A DNA stretch of 64,000 nucleotides from CAWCUU01 sp963798855. GTDB taxonomy: Bacteria; Gemmatimonadota; Gemmatimonadetes; Longimicrobiales; RSA9. How positions within the stretch are numbered: position 1 is the stretch's first letter; every line of letters begins with the position of its first letter. The notes under the pieces were generated by a model, which searched no databases, was not told the origin of the DNA, and saw only the letters and a program-made list of their open reading frames with translations. A program made the position numbers and the translations under genes. The stretch covers positions 1,240,001 to 1,304,000 of the forward strand of contig CAWCUU010000002.1 of the NCBI GenBank assembly GCA_963798855.1. The letters are read 5' to 3'. This document shows positions 17,387-25,419 of the stretch, one piece after another.

Positions 17387-19375
17387 ATGCGGCTCGCCGG
17401 GGCCGCGTGCTGCCTCCTCGGCGCTCGAAGCGGCGCATCTTCCATTCGGGAGTGGGTCTTGTCCGAATACCGCCGCGGACTATCCCTGGAGCAGAAACTG
17501 CCGCTGCTGATCACGGCGCTGCTGCTCGCGCTCGTCATCATCGGCTCGAGCCTGGCCTATCGGGAAGTGAGGCAGTCGGCTCAGCTGGCGGCGGCCGATC
17601 GACTGGACCGGATGTCCGGGCAGTTCTCCGATCTGATTCACAGCTCGATGCTCCAGCGCGTGGTCGCGGCGCGGGAGGTGGCGGCGAGCTCGACGGTCCG
17701 TTCGCTCGTGCTGCGTGCCGGTCGGGTCGGCGCCAGGAGCCGAGCCGCGGTGCGGGCCGAGCTGGAGAGACTGCGGCGAGCTCCGGACAGCACTTTCGCG
17801 ATCGAGCTGTGGGGGCATGATCGCGCCCTCGTCGCGCAGACGGGAGTGCTGCCGGCCGAATGGCGTCCGGGGCAGGCGGACAGCGTGCGACGAGCGGCGG
17901 TCCTGCCCGACTCCGGTGGCTACAGCCAGCTGATCGTGGTGGGCTCCCGGCCGTACATCTGGATCGCCGCTCCGGTGACCGCGCTGGGCGAGACGGTGGG
18001 GGAGGTGGCGCAGCTGCGTCTTCTGGGCAGTCCGACCGCCGAAAGTCAGATCGCGGCGCTGATCGGCGCCGGAGCGACGCTGTATCTGGCCAACAGCACC
18101 GGTGGGCCGTGGATCATGCTGGACGGCAAGGTGCGGTCGCCGCCGACGGCAGCGCCTCTCTCCGAGCTGGCGGCTTACGATCGGCCGAACGGCGGGAGCT
18201 ACATCGCGCACGCCACCTCCATCGTCGGCTCGCCGCTTTCGGTCGTGGTGGAGATGCCGATGTCCGAGGTCATGCGCCGTCCCGCCGATTTCCTCCGTCG
18301 GCTGTTGGTGGGCGCGCTGTTACTCATGGTGATTGGCGCCGTGGGTGCGTGGCTGGTGAGTCGGCGGATCACGGTGCCGTTGAGACGGCTGGGGGAAGCC
18401 TCTCGTGGAATCGCGGCAGGTGACTACACACGGCGCGCGGAGCTCGACCGCGGCGATGAGCTCGGCTCGCTGGCTTCCGCTTTCGACACGATGGCCGCGG
18501 AGGTCGAGGCGGCACACGAAGCCCTGCGGCTGCAGTACGATCAGGCACACCGGCTCGCGGACGACCTGCGCGAGTCGAACGCCCGACTCACGGAGGCGAA
18601 GGACCTGGCCGAGCGGGCGCGCTCACAGGCGGAGGCCGCGAGTCGGGTGAAGTCGGAGTTTCTCGCGACGATGAGTCACGAGGTTCGCACGCCGATCAAT
18701 GCGATCATCGGGTACACGGATCTGCTGCAATTGGAAGTGCCGGGGCCGCTCACGGAGGAGCAGCGCACGCAGCTCGAGCGGATCCGGATGAGTGGGCGGC
18801 TGCTGATCACGCTCGTGGACGAAGTGCTGGATCTGGCGCGCATCGAGTCCGGGCGTTTGCAGGTGGAAGATCGCGCGGCCCGGGCGGGCGATGCGGTCGA
18901 GGAGGCGGTCGCGGTGGTGGCGCCGGAGGCCGATCGGAAGGGGGTGCGCCTGCGGCGGGCGTGCGGCGGCGATCCGGACCTGCGCTATGCCGGCGATCCG
19001 CAACGCGTGAATCAGATCCTGATCAACCTGCTCTCGAACGCGGTCAAGTTCACGCCAGCGGATGGTCGTGTGTCCGTCAGCGTGGAGCGAGAGACGCGCG
19101 GAGAAGATGGGGACTCCTCCGAGTGGGTGTGCGTGGTGGTCGAGGACACGGGCGTCGGGATCCCGCCCGAGCAGCTGGACCGCATCTTCGAGCCGTTCGT
19201 GCAAGGACAGGGTGGTTACACGCGCGTCCATGGCGGGGTGGGGCTGGGGCTCGCGATCAGCCGGCGCCTCGCCCGCATGATGGGGGGCGACATCGACGTC
19301 GAGAGCGAGCCCGGCTACGGCTCTCGCTTCTCGCTGCGACTGCCGTCCACCCGCTCTCGCGACGTCGCGGCGTAG
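17387..19375 (+). CDS. Membrane sensor histidine kinase
   Basis: This 662-residue kinase is read from ATG 17387. TTG 17459, six bases after GGGAG, is a serious alternative and would place the first membrane helix (LPLLITALLLALVIIGSSLAY) near the N-terminus. A periplasmic sensor region of about 230 residues follows, then a second membrane helix (LLVGALLLMVIGAVGAWLV), HAMP, a coiled coil, HisKA with His431 (MSHEVRTPINAIIGY) and HATPase_c with N box (NQILINLLSNAVKFTP), DTGVGIP and GVGLGLAIS. No receiver or HTH gene is adjacent. Its stop is four bases before the SCO1 start, so it is probably co-transcribed with SCO1 and CtaG and may sense redox or copper state; that is inference. Confidence 0.9.
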   Translation: MRLAGAACCLLGARSGASSIREWVLSEYRRGLSLEQKLPLLITALLLALVIIGSSLAYREVRQSAQLAAADRLDRMSGQFSDLIHSSMLQRVVAAREVAASSTVRSLVLRAGRVGARSRAAVRAELERLRRAPDSTFAIELWGHDRALVAQTGVLPAEWRPGQADSVRRAAVLPDSGGYSQLIVVGSRPYIWIAAPVTALGETVGEVAQLRLLGSPTAESQIAALIGAGATLYLANSTGGPWIMLDGKVRSPPTAAPLSELAAYDRPNGGSYIAHATSIVGSPLSVVVEMPMSEVMRRPADFLRRLLVGALLLMVIGAVGAWLVSRRITVPLRRLGEASRGIAAGDYTRRAELDRGDELGSLASAFDTMAAEVEAAHEALRLQYDQAHRLADDLRESNARLTEAKDLAERARSQAEAASRVKSEFLATMSHEVRTPINAIIGYTDLLQLEVPGPLTEEQRTQLERIRMSGRLLITLVDEVLDLARIESGRLQVEDRAARAGDAVEEAVAVVAPEADRKGVRLRRACGGDPDLRYAGDPQRVNQILINLLSNAVKFTPADGRVSVSVERETRGEDGDSSEWVCVVVEDTGVGIPPEQLDRIFEPFVQGQGGYTRVHGGVGLGLAISRRLARMMGGDIDVESEPGYGSRFSLRLPSTRSRDVAA

Positions 19376-19379
19376 CGTC

Positions 19380-20054
19380 GTGCCCCGCAGAGGCGTGGCG
19401 CTACCAGTGCACCTCCTTCTCATCGCGGGGATCGTTTCGGGCTGTGGCGACGGAGGAGCCGGCGCGCCCGACGCGACGCCGGCGGCGGCCGCGGCGGCCG
19501 AGTCGGTCGAGCTGCGTGGCGAACGCCTCGCGGCCCCGCTCCGAAGACCGGACTTCACGCTGACCGACACGCACGGCGAGCGCTTCGACTTCCGCAGCCG
19601 CACCGCGGGCAGGCTCACACTCCTCTACTTTGGCTACACCCACTGTCCGGATGTCTGTCCCGTGCACATGGCCAACATCGCGGCGGTTCTCGCGGAGATG
19701 CGGCCGGAGGTCGTGAGGGCGACGCGCGTCGTCTTCGTGACGGTGGACCCCGAGCGCGACACTCCCGCCCGGTTGCGCAGCTGGCTGGACCAATTCGATC
19801 CCGATTTCGTCGGCCTGCGCGGTACCGAGCGGGAGGTACGGCGGATCGAGCGGGAGCTGGGTCTGCCGCCTACGATTCCCGACTCCAGCGCGGCGGGCGA
19901 CGGAGGCATCGGTCACGCTGCGCAGGTCATCGCCTTCACGCCGGACGGATTTTCGCACGTGGTCTATCCGTTCGGGACGCGGCAGCAGGACTGGGCCCAC
20001 GACCTGCCTCTGCTTCTTTCGCTCTATCCAGGCGGAGACCGCGCCGGGTCATGA
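19380..20054 (+). CDS. SCO1/SenC family copper chaperone lipoprotein
   Basis: This 224-residue protein starts at GTG 19380. The signal peptide ends in VSGC (Cys22), so it is membrane-anchored outside the cytoplasm. The thioredoxin-like SCO domain has the copper/redox motif CPDVC (Cys89, Cys93; FGYTHCPDVCP) and the distal copper-ligand His179 in GHAAQVIAFTPDG; the VTVDPERDTP strand is also conserved. SCO proteins deliver copper to, or keep reduced, the CuA site of cytochrome c oxidase subunit II. It overlaps the next gene, ctaG, by ATGA, and sits just after a histidine kinase. The oxidase subunits themselves are not in the window. Confidence 0.92.
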   Translation: MPRRGVALPVHLLLIAGIVSGCGDGGAGAPDATPAAAAAAESVELRGERLAAPLRRPDFTLTDTHGERFDFRSRTAGRLTLLYFGYTHCPDVCPVHMANIAAVLAEMRPEVVRATRVVFVTVDPERDTPARLRSWLDQFDPDFVGLRGTEREVRRIERELGLPPTIPDSSAAGDGGIGHAAQVIAFTPDGFSHVVYPFGTRQQDWAHDLPLLLSLYPGGDRAGS

Positions 20055-20890
20055 GGAGTGACGGCCTGCAGTGGTGGTGTTCCGCCGGTGGCGGGACCTG
20101 GACGTGGACGTGGCGACCCTATCCCGGCGTCTGGCTCTTCGTCGCAGCGATCGCGGCGGGTTACGCCCTGCGCTGGCAGGCGGCGAAGCGCCGAGCCAGT
20201 GGTCTGTCTCCGGGGCTTCGACCGCTCTCCGCCGTGCTCGGAGTCCTGCTACTCTGGCTCGCTCTTGACTGGCCGGTCGGCCCGCTCGGGGCCGGCTACC
20301 TCGAGATCGCGCACATGGCGCAGTTCATCCTGATCGTGATGCTCGCGCCGCCGCTGCTGCTCGAGGGTCTCCCCCCCGATCCTGGCGGAGCGAGTCGTTG
20401 CCGTGGCCCGGTGCTACGGCTCCTGACGCGTCCGCTCGTCGCGCTTTCGCTCTCCGCGATGCTCGTGGTGGCAGGACACACGCCGGCCGTGGTGGATGGC
20501 CTGATGGCGACGCAGCTCGGGTCGCTGCTCCTGGATCTGGTGTGGCTCGCAGCCGGGATGCTGCTGTGGTGGCCACTGCTCTCGCCCCGGCGGGAGGAGC
20601 GCCTCACGCCCGGACCGCAGGCTCTGATCTACCTTTTCGCCGCGATGCTTCCGGACAAGGCGATCGGAATCTGGCTGCTGCTCTGGCGCTGGCCGGTCTA
20701 TCGCACGTACGAGCTCGCGCCGCCCGTCGGAGGGCTCGCGGCCCGGACCGACCAGGGGATCGGAGCCGGTCTCATGCTCGGTGCCGGGATGCTGATTCTG
20801 TTCGTCGCGGTTGCGATCCTCGTCCAGAAGTGGAGCGCCCTCGACCGGCCACTGGAGGGGAGCCTCAGCGTCTCTGCAACGCCTCCGTAA
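20051..20890 (+). CDS. ctaG: Cytochrome c oxidase assembly factor CtaG (caa3 type)
   Basis: This is a 279-residue integral membrane protein with about seven hydrophobic segments. Conserved features of the caa3-type CtaG family are visible: GYLEIAHMAQFILIVMLAPPLLL, VVAGHTPAVVDGL and MLPDKAIGIWLLL, with His residues in membrane segments that could bind copper. It has a 4-bp ATGA overlap with SCO1, and together they form a copper-delivery pair for cytochrome oxidase assembly. Its last 26 bases overlap the 3' end of the convergent DUF2231-TPR gene. Confidence 0.9.
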   Translation: MRSDGLQWWCSAGGGTWTWTWRPYPGVWLFVAAIAAGYALRWQAAKRRASGLSPGLRPLSAVLGVLLLWLALDWPVGPLGAGYLEIAHMAQFILIVMLAPPLLLEGLPPDPGGASRCRGPVLRLLTRPLVALSLSAMLVVAGHTPAVVDGLMATQLGSLLLDLVWLAAGMLLWWPLLSPRREERLTPGPQALIYLFAAMLPDKAIGIWLLLWRWPVYRTYELAPPVGGLAARTDQGIGAGLMLGAGMLILFVAVAILVQKWSALDRPLEGSLSVSATPP

Positions 20891-21695
20891 TGGCCTTCGC
20901 CGAGTCGTCCATCCCGAGCCTGGTGTAGGCATCGGCGCGGAGTCGCTGGATGCGGAATCGGGCGAATCGATCCTCGCCGGCGGCGGCCGCCATGCTGTCG
21001 AGCGCGGCGAGGGCCTGTCGCGGCTGGTTACGGTCCTCGATCAGCGACTGCAGCTGCAGGAACCGCGTGCTCGGATCCTCGGGCCGCAGCCGCGCGAGCT
21101 GGTCGATCAGGCCGGCGGCCTGCTCATGCCTGCCCGCCTCGCGGGCGACCATCGCCTCGTTGTACAGGCCGGCGACGAGCAGTCGCTGCACGTCCGCGGG
21201 ATCACCGGAGCGCGTCCCTACGCCACCCGCGTAGCCGTATACGAGGTCGCCGCCGTGCTCGCCGGCCTCGTAGAGCGCGCCGATCCCGATCAAGCCGACG
21301 ACGGCGCTCGCGATGCGTAGCGCCTTCGCCGCCTTGACCCCCATCGCGCTGCCATCGTTCGGGTCTCGCGAGCCCAGCGTCACGCCGGCCACCGCGGCGA
21401 TCTCGAGAAGAGCGACGACCAGGAAGACATTGCGGGTGCGCTCTCCCCACTCCTCGTGCTCCTCGACGGCCTCCCTCGCGCCGGGGATCCGCTCGACCGC
21501 TCCATGGGCCCGCTGCCCCGTCGAGACGGCGACGACGGCGGCGAACGTGCCGGCGACGATCAGCGTCACCGCGGCCGGATTCGTGAAGCGCGCCCACGGA
21601 GTCAGCGAGATCCAGCGGAACGCGACGCCGACGACCAGCAACGCGATCACGAAGTGGACGACCTGCGGATGGAAGACACCGATGTCGGATAGCAT
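20865..21695 (-). CDS. DUF2231-type membrane protein with C-terminal TPR-like region
   Basis: In this 276-residue protein the N-terminal ~150 residues have four membrane helices and the DUF2231 signature: HPQVVHFVIALLVVGV at the start and EEHEEWGERTRNVFLV later, with His residues possibly binding haem or a metal. The C-terminal ~110 residues are soluble helical pairs of TPR type (NEAMVAREAGRHEQAAGLI, DPSTRFLQLQSLI). Start ATG 21695 follows a GGAGAG site. It converges on ctaG with a 26-bp coding overlap. DUF2231 proteins often lie near respiratory genes, which fits the neighbours, but the role is unproven. Confidence 0.8.
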   Translation of the reverse strand: MLSDIGVFHPQVVHFVIALLVVGVAFRWISLTPWARFTNPAAVTLIVAGTFAAVVAVSTGQRAHGAVERIPGAREAVEEHEEWGERTRNVFLVVALLEIAAVAGVTLGSRDPNDGSAMGVKAAKALRIASAVVGLIGIGALYEAGEHGGDLVYGYAGGVGTRSGDPADVQRLLVAGLYNEAMVAREAGRHEQAAGLIDQLARLRPEDPSTRFLQLQSLIEDRNQPRQALAALDSMAAAAGEDRFARFRIQRLRADAYTRLGMDDSAKAITEALQRR

Positions 21696-21934
21696 GGCTC
21701 TCCATGATGCTCATTGCCCGGCCCTACGCCCCGCAGGCCGCTCGCCGGAGGTGCGCTGGTTTCGGCGCGGAAACTAGCAGGTCGGGCGGGCGACGTTCAA
21801 CCTCCTGCGAGCAGCCCGGCGCGATTCGGCGGCACTGCGCGTCTTGCAGCGTGCCGACGGATGTGTAACATTCAGGCGCCGGTACGCCCGAAACCGCCTG
21901 CAGTCGAGGTGCTGCCTCATTCCCGGAGGTTGCT

Positions 21935-22453
21935 TTGCCGAGACGCGTTGGCTCGTACACGCCGGAGGAAGCCTCCCGCTTCTGCCCGCGACCGGTCCGC
22001 ATCCTTCTGCGAGACCACCGGACCCTCAATGCACGAATCCACGTCCCGTTGGGACAACCGCTCACCGTCTTTCTCGCCGCGCAGTCCGACTTCACGAACC
22101 TGACGGCGGTCCGATGGGCCGGCGACGCGCAGGTGCTGCCTCACCTGGCGGTCCGGACGAACCACGTGCTGTGGATCACGGGTCTGGACGCGGCGATGCC
22201 GCTGGCGCGCCAATCGTCCCGCAGATCGGTCAGCTCGGTCGAGGTCCACCTCGAGGATGGCAGCGTGATTCGAGCCGGGCTCGACATCGCCGAGCGGCAG
22301 CGGCTGAGCGACTACCTGAGCGGGGTCAATGGCGGGTTCGTGCCGCTCTACAACGCGCGCACGATCGCCGGCACCGCTCTCGGCGACCTTGCCGTCAACG
22401 TGCAGAGCATCATGGTCGTTTTCGAGCTGGAAGAGGCGATGGCCGCGGCGTGA
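21935..22453 (+). CDS. Conserved hypothetical protein (DUF6812-like)
   Basis: This 172-residue soluble protein starts at TTG 21935, five bases after GGAGG; the ribosome site decides for this rare start. The C-terminal part has VEVHLEDGSVIRAGLDIAE - RLSDYLSG - GGFVPLYNA - LAVNVQSIMVVFE, a beta-rich pattern that recurs in small proteins of this kind of bacterium (the DUF6812 type). The N-terminal half may be a second, diverged copy. No catalytic motif is seen. It is followed by a lipoprotein gene 74 bases later on the same strand. Confidence 0.65.
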   Translation: MPRRVGSYTPEEASRFCPRPVRILLRDHRTLNARIHVPLGQPLTVFLAAQSDFTNLTAVRWAGDAQVLPHLAVRTNHVLWITGLDAAMPLARQSSRRSVSSVEVHLEDGSVIRAGLDIAERQRLSDYLSGVNGGFVPLYNARTIAGTALGDLAVNVQSIMVVFELEEAMAAA

Positions 22454-22527
22454 CTCCCGGTGCCGGCGCCCCGTCCGGGACGCCGGCTCCCGTACCTCTC
22501 GCGGCGCAATCACGAGCGATCTCCCGC

Positions 22528-22983
22528 ATGGCCCTTCGCGCCCCTAGCCGCGCGCTCCTTTGCGTCGTCGCGCCGCTCGTCACGGCGTGCGGCAGCGACG
22601 CGACAGGGCCGGCTGATGATCTGTCGGGACAGTGGAGCTACACGGCGACGAACCTCACCGCGAGCGGCGTGTCGTGCTCGGTCGCCGGATTGACGCTCAC
22701 GCTGCGGCAGAACGGCGCAACGTTCGGCGGCTCCGGCAACGGCGGAATCCTGACCTGCGTGTCGGCCGTGGACAGCGCGTCCACTTCGCTCGACGGCGTC
22801 GCGGTCGTGAACGGCCGCGTGTCCGGGCAGTCCGTCTCCTTCGATTTCGGAACGGCCGACCTGCACCACTCGGGCTCTCTCGCGGGCGCGATCATCAGCG
22901 GGAATGCGACGTGGCGAATCGATCTCGGGGCGCCCGACGGGGTGATCGTGTTGGCGGGTCGCTTCAGCGCCGCGAGACAGTAA
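22528..22983 (+). CDS. Small lipoprotein, beta-rich, unknown
   Basis: This 151-residue protein starts at ATG 22528 (the frame is open upstream but the signal peptide begins here). The signal peptide ends LVTACGS, a lipobox. The mature part (LSGQWSYTATNLTASGVSCSV ... GRVSGQSVSFDFG ... GTADLHHSGSL ... ISGNATW) is an eight-strand-like beta pattern with two Cys about 25 residues apart, like the lipocalin-type small lipoproteins of Gemmatimonadota. No enzyme motif is seen. Confidence 0.75.
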   Translation: MALRAPSRALLCVVAPLVTACGSDATGPADDLSGQWSYTATNLTASGVSCSVAGLTLTLRQNGATFGGSGNGGILTCVSAVDSASTSLDGVAVVNGRVSGQSVSFDFGTADLHHSGSLAGAIISGNATWRIDLGAPDGVIVLAGRFSAARQ

Positions 22984-23016
22984 GCGGCGGCCCGAAGGCC
23001 GCCGCCGTCCATCTGG

Positions 23017-23172
23017 TCACGAGCCCTTGGTCCGCCCCTCCTTCTTGCGCTGCTTGTTGACGGTGCGGGCCGCGATCTCTTTCGCCCTCTTCGTCGACCG
23101 CCCCTCCTCCTTCTCGCTCTTCTTCACGTGCTCGTACTGCCGCTCATCCTTCTTGCTCCACGAGTCCGGCAT
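23017..23172 (-). CDS. Small basic protein ('plasmid stabilization protein'-like)
   Basis: This 51-residue protein is read from ATG 23172 with GGAGG five bases upstream. It is nearly all Lys, Arg, Glu and Ser and has the pattern KDERQYEHVKKSEKEEGRS - AKEIAARTVNKQR. Many soil bacteria have a small chromosomal protein of this kind, often annotated as plasmid stabilization protein, with no proven function. It may bind nucleic acid. It is divergent from the outer-membrane barrel gene. Confidence 0.7.
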   Translation of the reverse strand: MPDSWSKKDERQYEHVKKSEKEEGRSTKRAKEIAARTVNKQRKKEGRTKGS

Positions 23173-23479
23173 GCTCGCCTCCAGTTGGGGTTCACGTGGG
23201 ATCGTGCGCTTTCGTAACTCGTTACGGGCAACAACCGTGCGAGATCTCGATCGAAGGCGGAACACGCCGGGTGGCCGACGTTCGACTACACGATCTCCGC
23301 CTTTTCCCTGCATTCAGGGAGGCGGTAGCGACGCACTTTGGAGGCGGCCCGCTCCCGCGAGCGCGGCGCGTCGCCCGGGTTCATCGAAACGCGTCGCGGG
23401 AGGAGAGGCTCCGCGACTCGACCGGCGCGGGGCGGGTCGATCCTTCCCCGGCGGGGCGCGGAGCCAATCGGAGGTTCAA
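23173..23479. other. Divergent intergenic region with a small palindrome
   Basis: No gene is seen in these 307 bp. CGTAACTCGTTACG at 23213-23226 (6-bp arms, TC centre) lies about 40 bases from the start of the small basic gene and could be an operator. Around 23298-23325 a nested inverted repeat (CCGCC...CCCTG-CATT-CAGGG...GGCGG) could fold as a hairpin in the barrel gene leader. Confidence 0.4.
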
Positions 23480-24050
23480 ATGCGCAGGTTACTCATTGCG
23501 GTCGCGTTGCTGGCGACGGCCGGCGCTGCCCGCGCACAGATGGCCACCGTCCCGCTGTTCGAGCTCCGGCCGATGGCCGGTGCGTACATTCCGACGGGTC
23601 CGCAGCAGGATCTGTTCAAGGCGTCGGCAATGTACGGGCTTCAGACGGCGATGGAGGTGAAGCCGGCGTTCCATGTCGTCGGCTCGTTCGCTTACCTTCC
23701 GACCCACAACAAGTTCGTCGGCGTCGCGGACGCCGTGCACGTGTTCCAGTACGACGTCGGCGTCGAGCTGAACCTGATCCGTCCGTTCGGGCCGAGCTGG
23801 GATCTCAAAGCTCATCGGCGCCGGGGTCGGTGCCCGGACGTACGACTACGCGGCGAGCGGCTTCGACACGAATACCTGCCTGGCCGGGTACGGCGCGGTC
23901 GGGACGGAGTTCCAGTACGGAGTCACTGCGTTGCGGCTCGAGGCGCGCGACATCGCCTACAGGAATCCGGTGCTGGACGAATCGAAGACACGCAACGACA
24001 TCGGCTTATCGCTCGGCGTCGCGTACCACTTCGGGCGACGGATGCGCTGA
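23480..24050 (+). pseudogene. Outer-membrane beta-barrel protein interrupted by a frameshift
   Basis: ATG 23480 follows GGAGG. The signal peptide MRRLLIAVALLATAGAARA is followed by barrel strands (LFELRPMAGAYIPTG, AFHVVGSFAYLPT, VGVELNLIRPFG). At about 23810 the frame must shift by +1 (one extra base, or two missing, near CTCAAAGCTCATC): downstream the other frame continues with LIGAGVGARTYDYAAS, NTCLAGYGAVGTEFQYG, LRLEARDIAYR and ends GLSLGVAYHFGRRMR at a TGA at 24048-24050, a typical barrel C-terminus. Repaired, it would be about 189 residues. A real lesion and a sequencing or assembly error are equally possible. Confidence 0.8.
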
Positions 24051-24081
24051 TCCGCTGCAGGTTGGACGTGTGGCGCCGGCG

Positions 24082-24648
24082 TCACGCCGCACAGACCACG
24101 TCGCCCACCCTCAGTTGCCCATGCAGCTCACCGCGCAGGCGCTGTCGTGCCCGGGAGAGCTGGCTCTTCGATGTGCCGGCCGAGATGCGCAGCCGCCGCG
24201 CGATCTCCTGGTGCGTATAGCCCTCGACGTCGTGCAGCAACAGGATCGCTCGCATGCCCGCCGGCAGACGCATCACCGCACGATGGAGCCGTACCCGGAG
24301 CAGCGGTGACGACGGGGCCGCGACGGGCGCAACCACCGCGGACAGCGGCTCGCGGCGCTGCGTGCGCCGAGCATTGCGCTGCCGCAGCCGGATGCTGCAG
24401 TTGACGGCGATGCGGTAGATCCAGGTCGAGAACGACGAGTCGCCCCGGAACGCATGGAGCGAGCGGAACGCCCGGATCCACGTTTCCTGCGACGCGTCCT
24501 GAGCCAGCTCCTCGTCCCCGAGGACGCTCAGGGCGACGCCGTTCACTCGCGCGGCGTGCGCGTCGTAGATCTGTCGCATCGCGCGCTCGTCGCCGCGCTG
24601 CGCGCGGCGCACGAGATCCTTCTCCTCGCGCAGAGGCGCTTTCCGCAT
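24082..24648 (-). CDS. ECF-type RNA polymerase sigma factor
   Basis: This 188-residue protein is read from ATG 24648 (MRKAPLREEKDLVRRAQ), with AGGAG ten bases upstream. Region 2 spans about 15-90, with DASQETWIRAFRSL and STWIYRIAVNCSIR. Region 4 spans about 120-180, with LPAGMRAILLLHDVEGYTHQEIARRL and SAGTSKSQLSRARQRLR. The STWIYRIAxN pattern is typical of RpoE-like ECF factors. No anti-sigma factor is adjacent. The gene upstream on the same strand, 287 bases away, is a degenerate receiver, and the frameshifted barrel gene converges on it. Confidence 0.9.
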   Translation of the reverse strand: MRKAPLREEKDLVRRAQRGDERAMRQIYDAHAARVNGVALSVLGDEELAQDASQETWIRAFRSLHAFRGDSSFSTWIYRIAVNCSIRLRQRNARRTQRREPLSAVVAPVAAPSSPLLRVRLHRAVMRLPAGMRAILLLHDVEGYTHQEIARRLRISAGTSKSQLSRARQRLRGELHGQLRVGDVVCAA

Positions 24649-24935
24649 GTCCGTGCGACTCCTGGAAAGGATCGATGAGGGGCGCGACCGGTGCGCGCCG
24701 AGCGGTGCGACATCGAGGAAAGAGCCGTGCCGGGGCGCCAGGAATACGCAACTCATTGGAGCTGTTGGGGATGCGCCGTACGAGCAGGACGTCGGCATCC
24801 GCACCCGTCGCTCACTTCCGGGATGGGGAATCCCGGGAGCGGACACCATCGTGCGGCTGCCCGGCGAGCGGTACGCGTTGAGCTTCGAGCCGGCCGATCC
24901 GGTCGAGGAGCTGCCAGCGCCGGCCGTGGTGTCGC

Positions 24936-25331
24936 TCAGCGCTCCAGGCTGAGCGCGCGGGTGACCGCGTCCCTGAGGTAGTCGCCCTGAACGGGAGTCT
25001 CGATGATCGCGTCACCGCCGCCCGGCGTGAGTCCGAGCGGCTCGGAGGCGCTCGCCGTGAGACCGATGCAGCGGATCTGGGGGTCGAGGGAGCGGGCGAG
25101 CGTCATGAGCCGCAGGCCGTAGTAGCGCTCCTCGAGGTGCAGCTCGGTGATGAGCATGCCGTAGGGACCGGCCTGCAGGCGAAGCATCGCCTCCGATGCG
25201 CCGGCCGCCGTCTCGACTTGGATATCGAGAGCGGTGAGATGGTCCTGGATCTGACTACGGATTGGATCTTCGTCCGTTACGAGCAGGACGCGGGGATGGG
25301 GGGGGTACGTCATGGGGCTCCAGCGGTTCAT
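24936..25331 (-). CDS. Stand-alone receiver domain with Glu in place of the phospho-Asp
   Basis: This 131-residue protein has a receiver fold: RVLLVTDEDP (acidic pair near 20-22), then YGMLITELHL where the phospho-acceptor Asp is Glu63, LTAS (Thr92), and IETPV where the conserved Lys is Thr112. With Asp and Lys both missing it probably cannot be phosphorylated normally; Glu may mimic the active form. ATG 25331 has GAGG at a usable distance; ATG 25313 is possible. No output domain. An 88-bp gap separates it from the DUF1206 gene upstream on the same strand. Confidence 0.8.
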   Translation of the reverse strand: MNRWSPMTYPPHPRVLLVTDEDPIRSQIQDHLTALDIQVETAAGASEAMLRLQAGPYGMLITELHLEERYYGLRLMTLARSLDPQIRCIGLTASASEPLGLTPGGGDAIIETPVQGDYLRDAVTRALSLER

Positions 25332-25419
25332 CGTGGTGGCCTCGCTGCCCGCGTCAGCAGCCCTCGCCTGGCCTGAATCGGTCCATCGTCCAAATCTGAC
25401 GAACGAAGCCCGGTCAAGG

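Noticed and set aside
21780..21930. tRNA-like GTTCAA segment
   Set aside because: No cloverleaf could be drawn around it; the match is to a few bases only.
24649..24935. Plus-strand frame of about 100 codons between the sigma and receiver genes
   Set aside because: No ribosome site or recognisable motif, and the composition is that of a leader region. A 7-bp inverted repeat at 24818-24836 (CCGGGAT/ATCCCGG) may be a weak terminator for the receiver gene.
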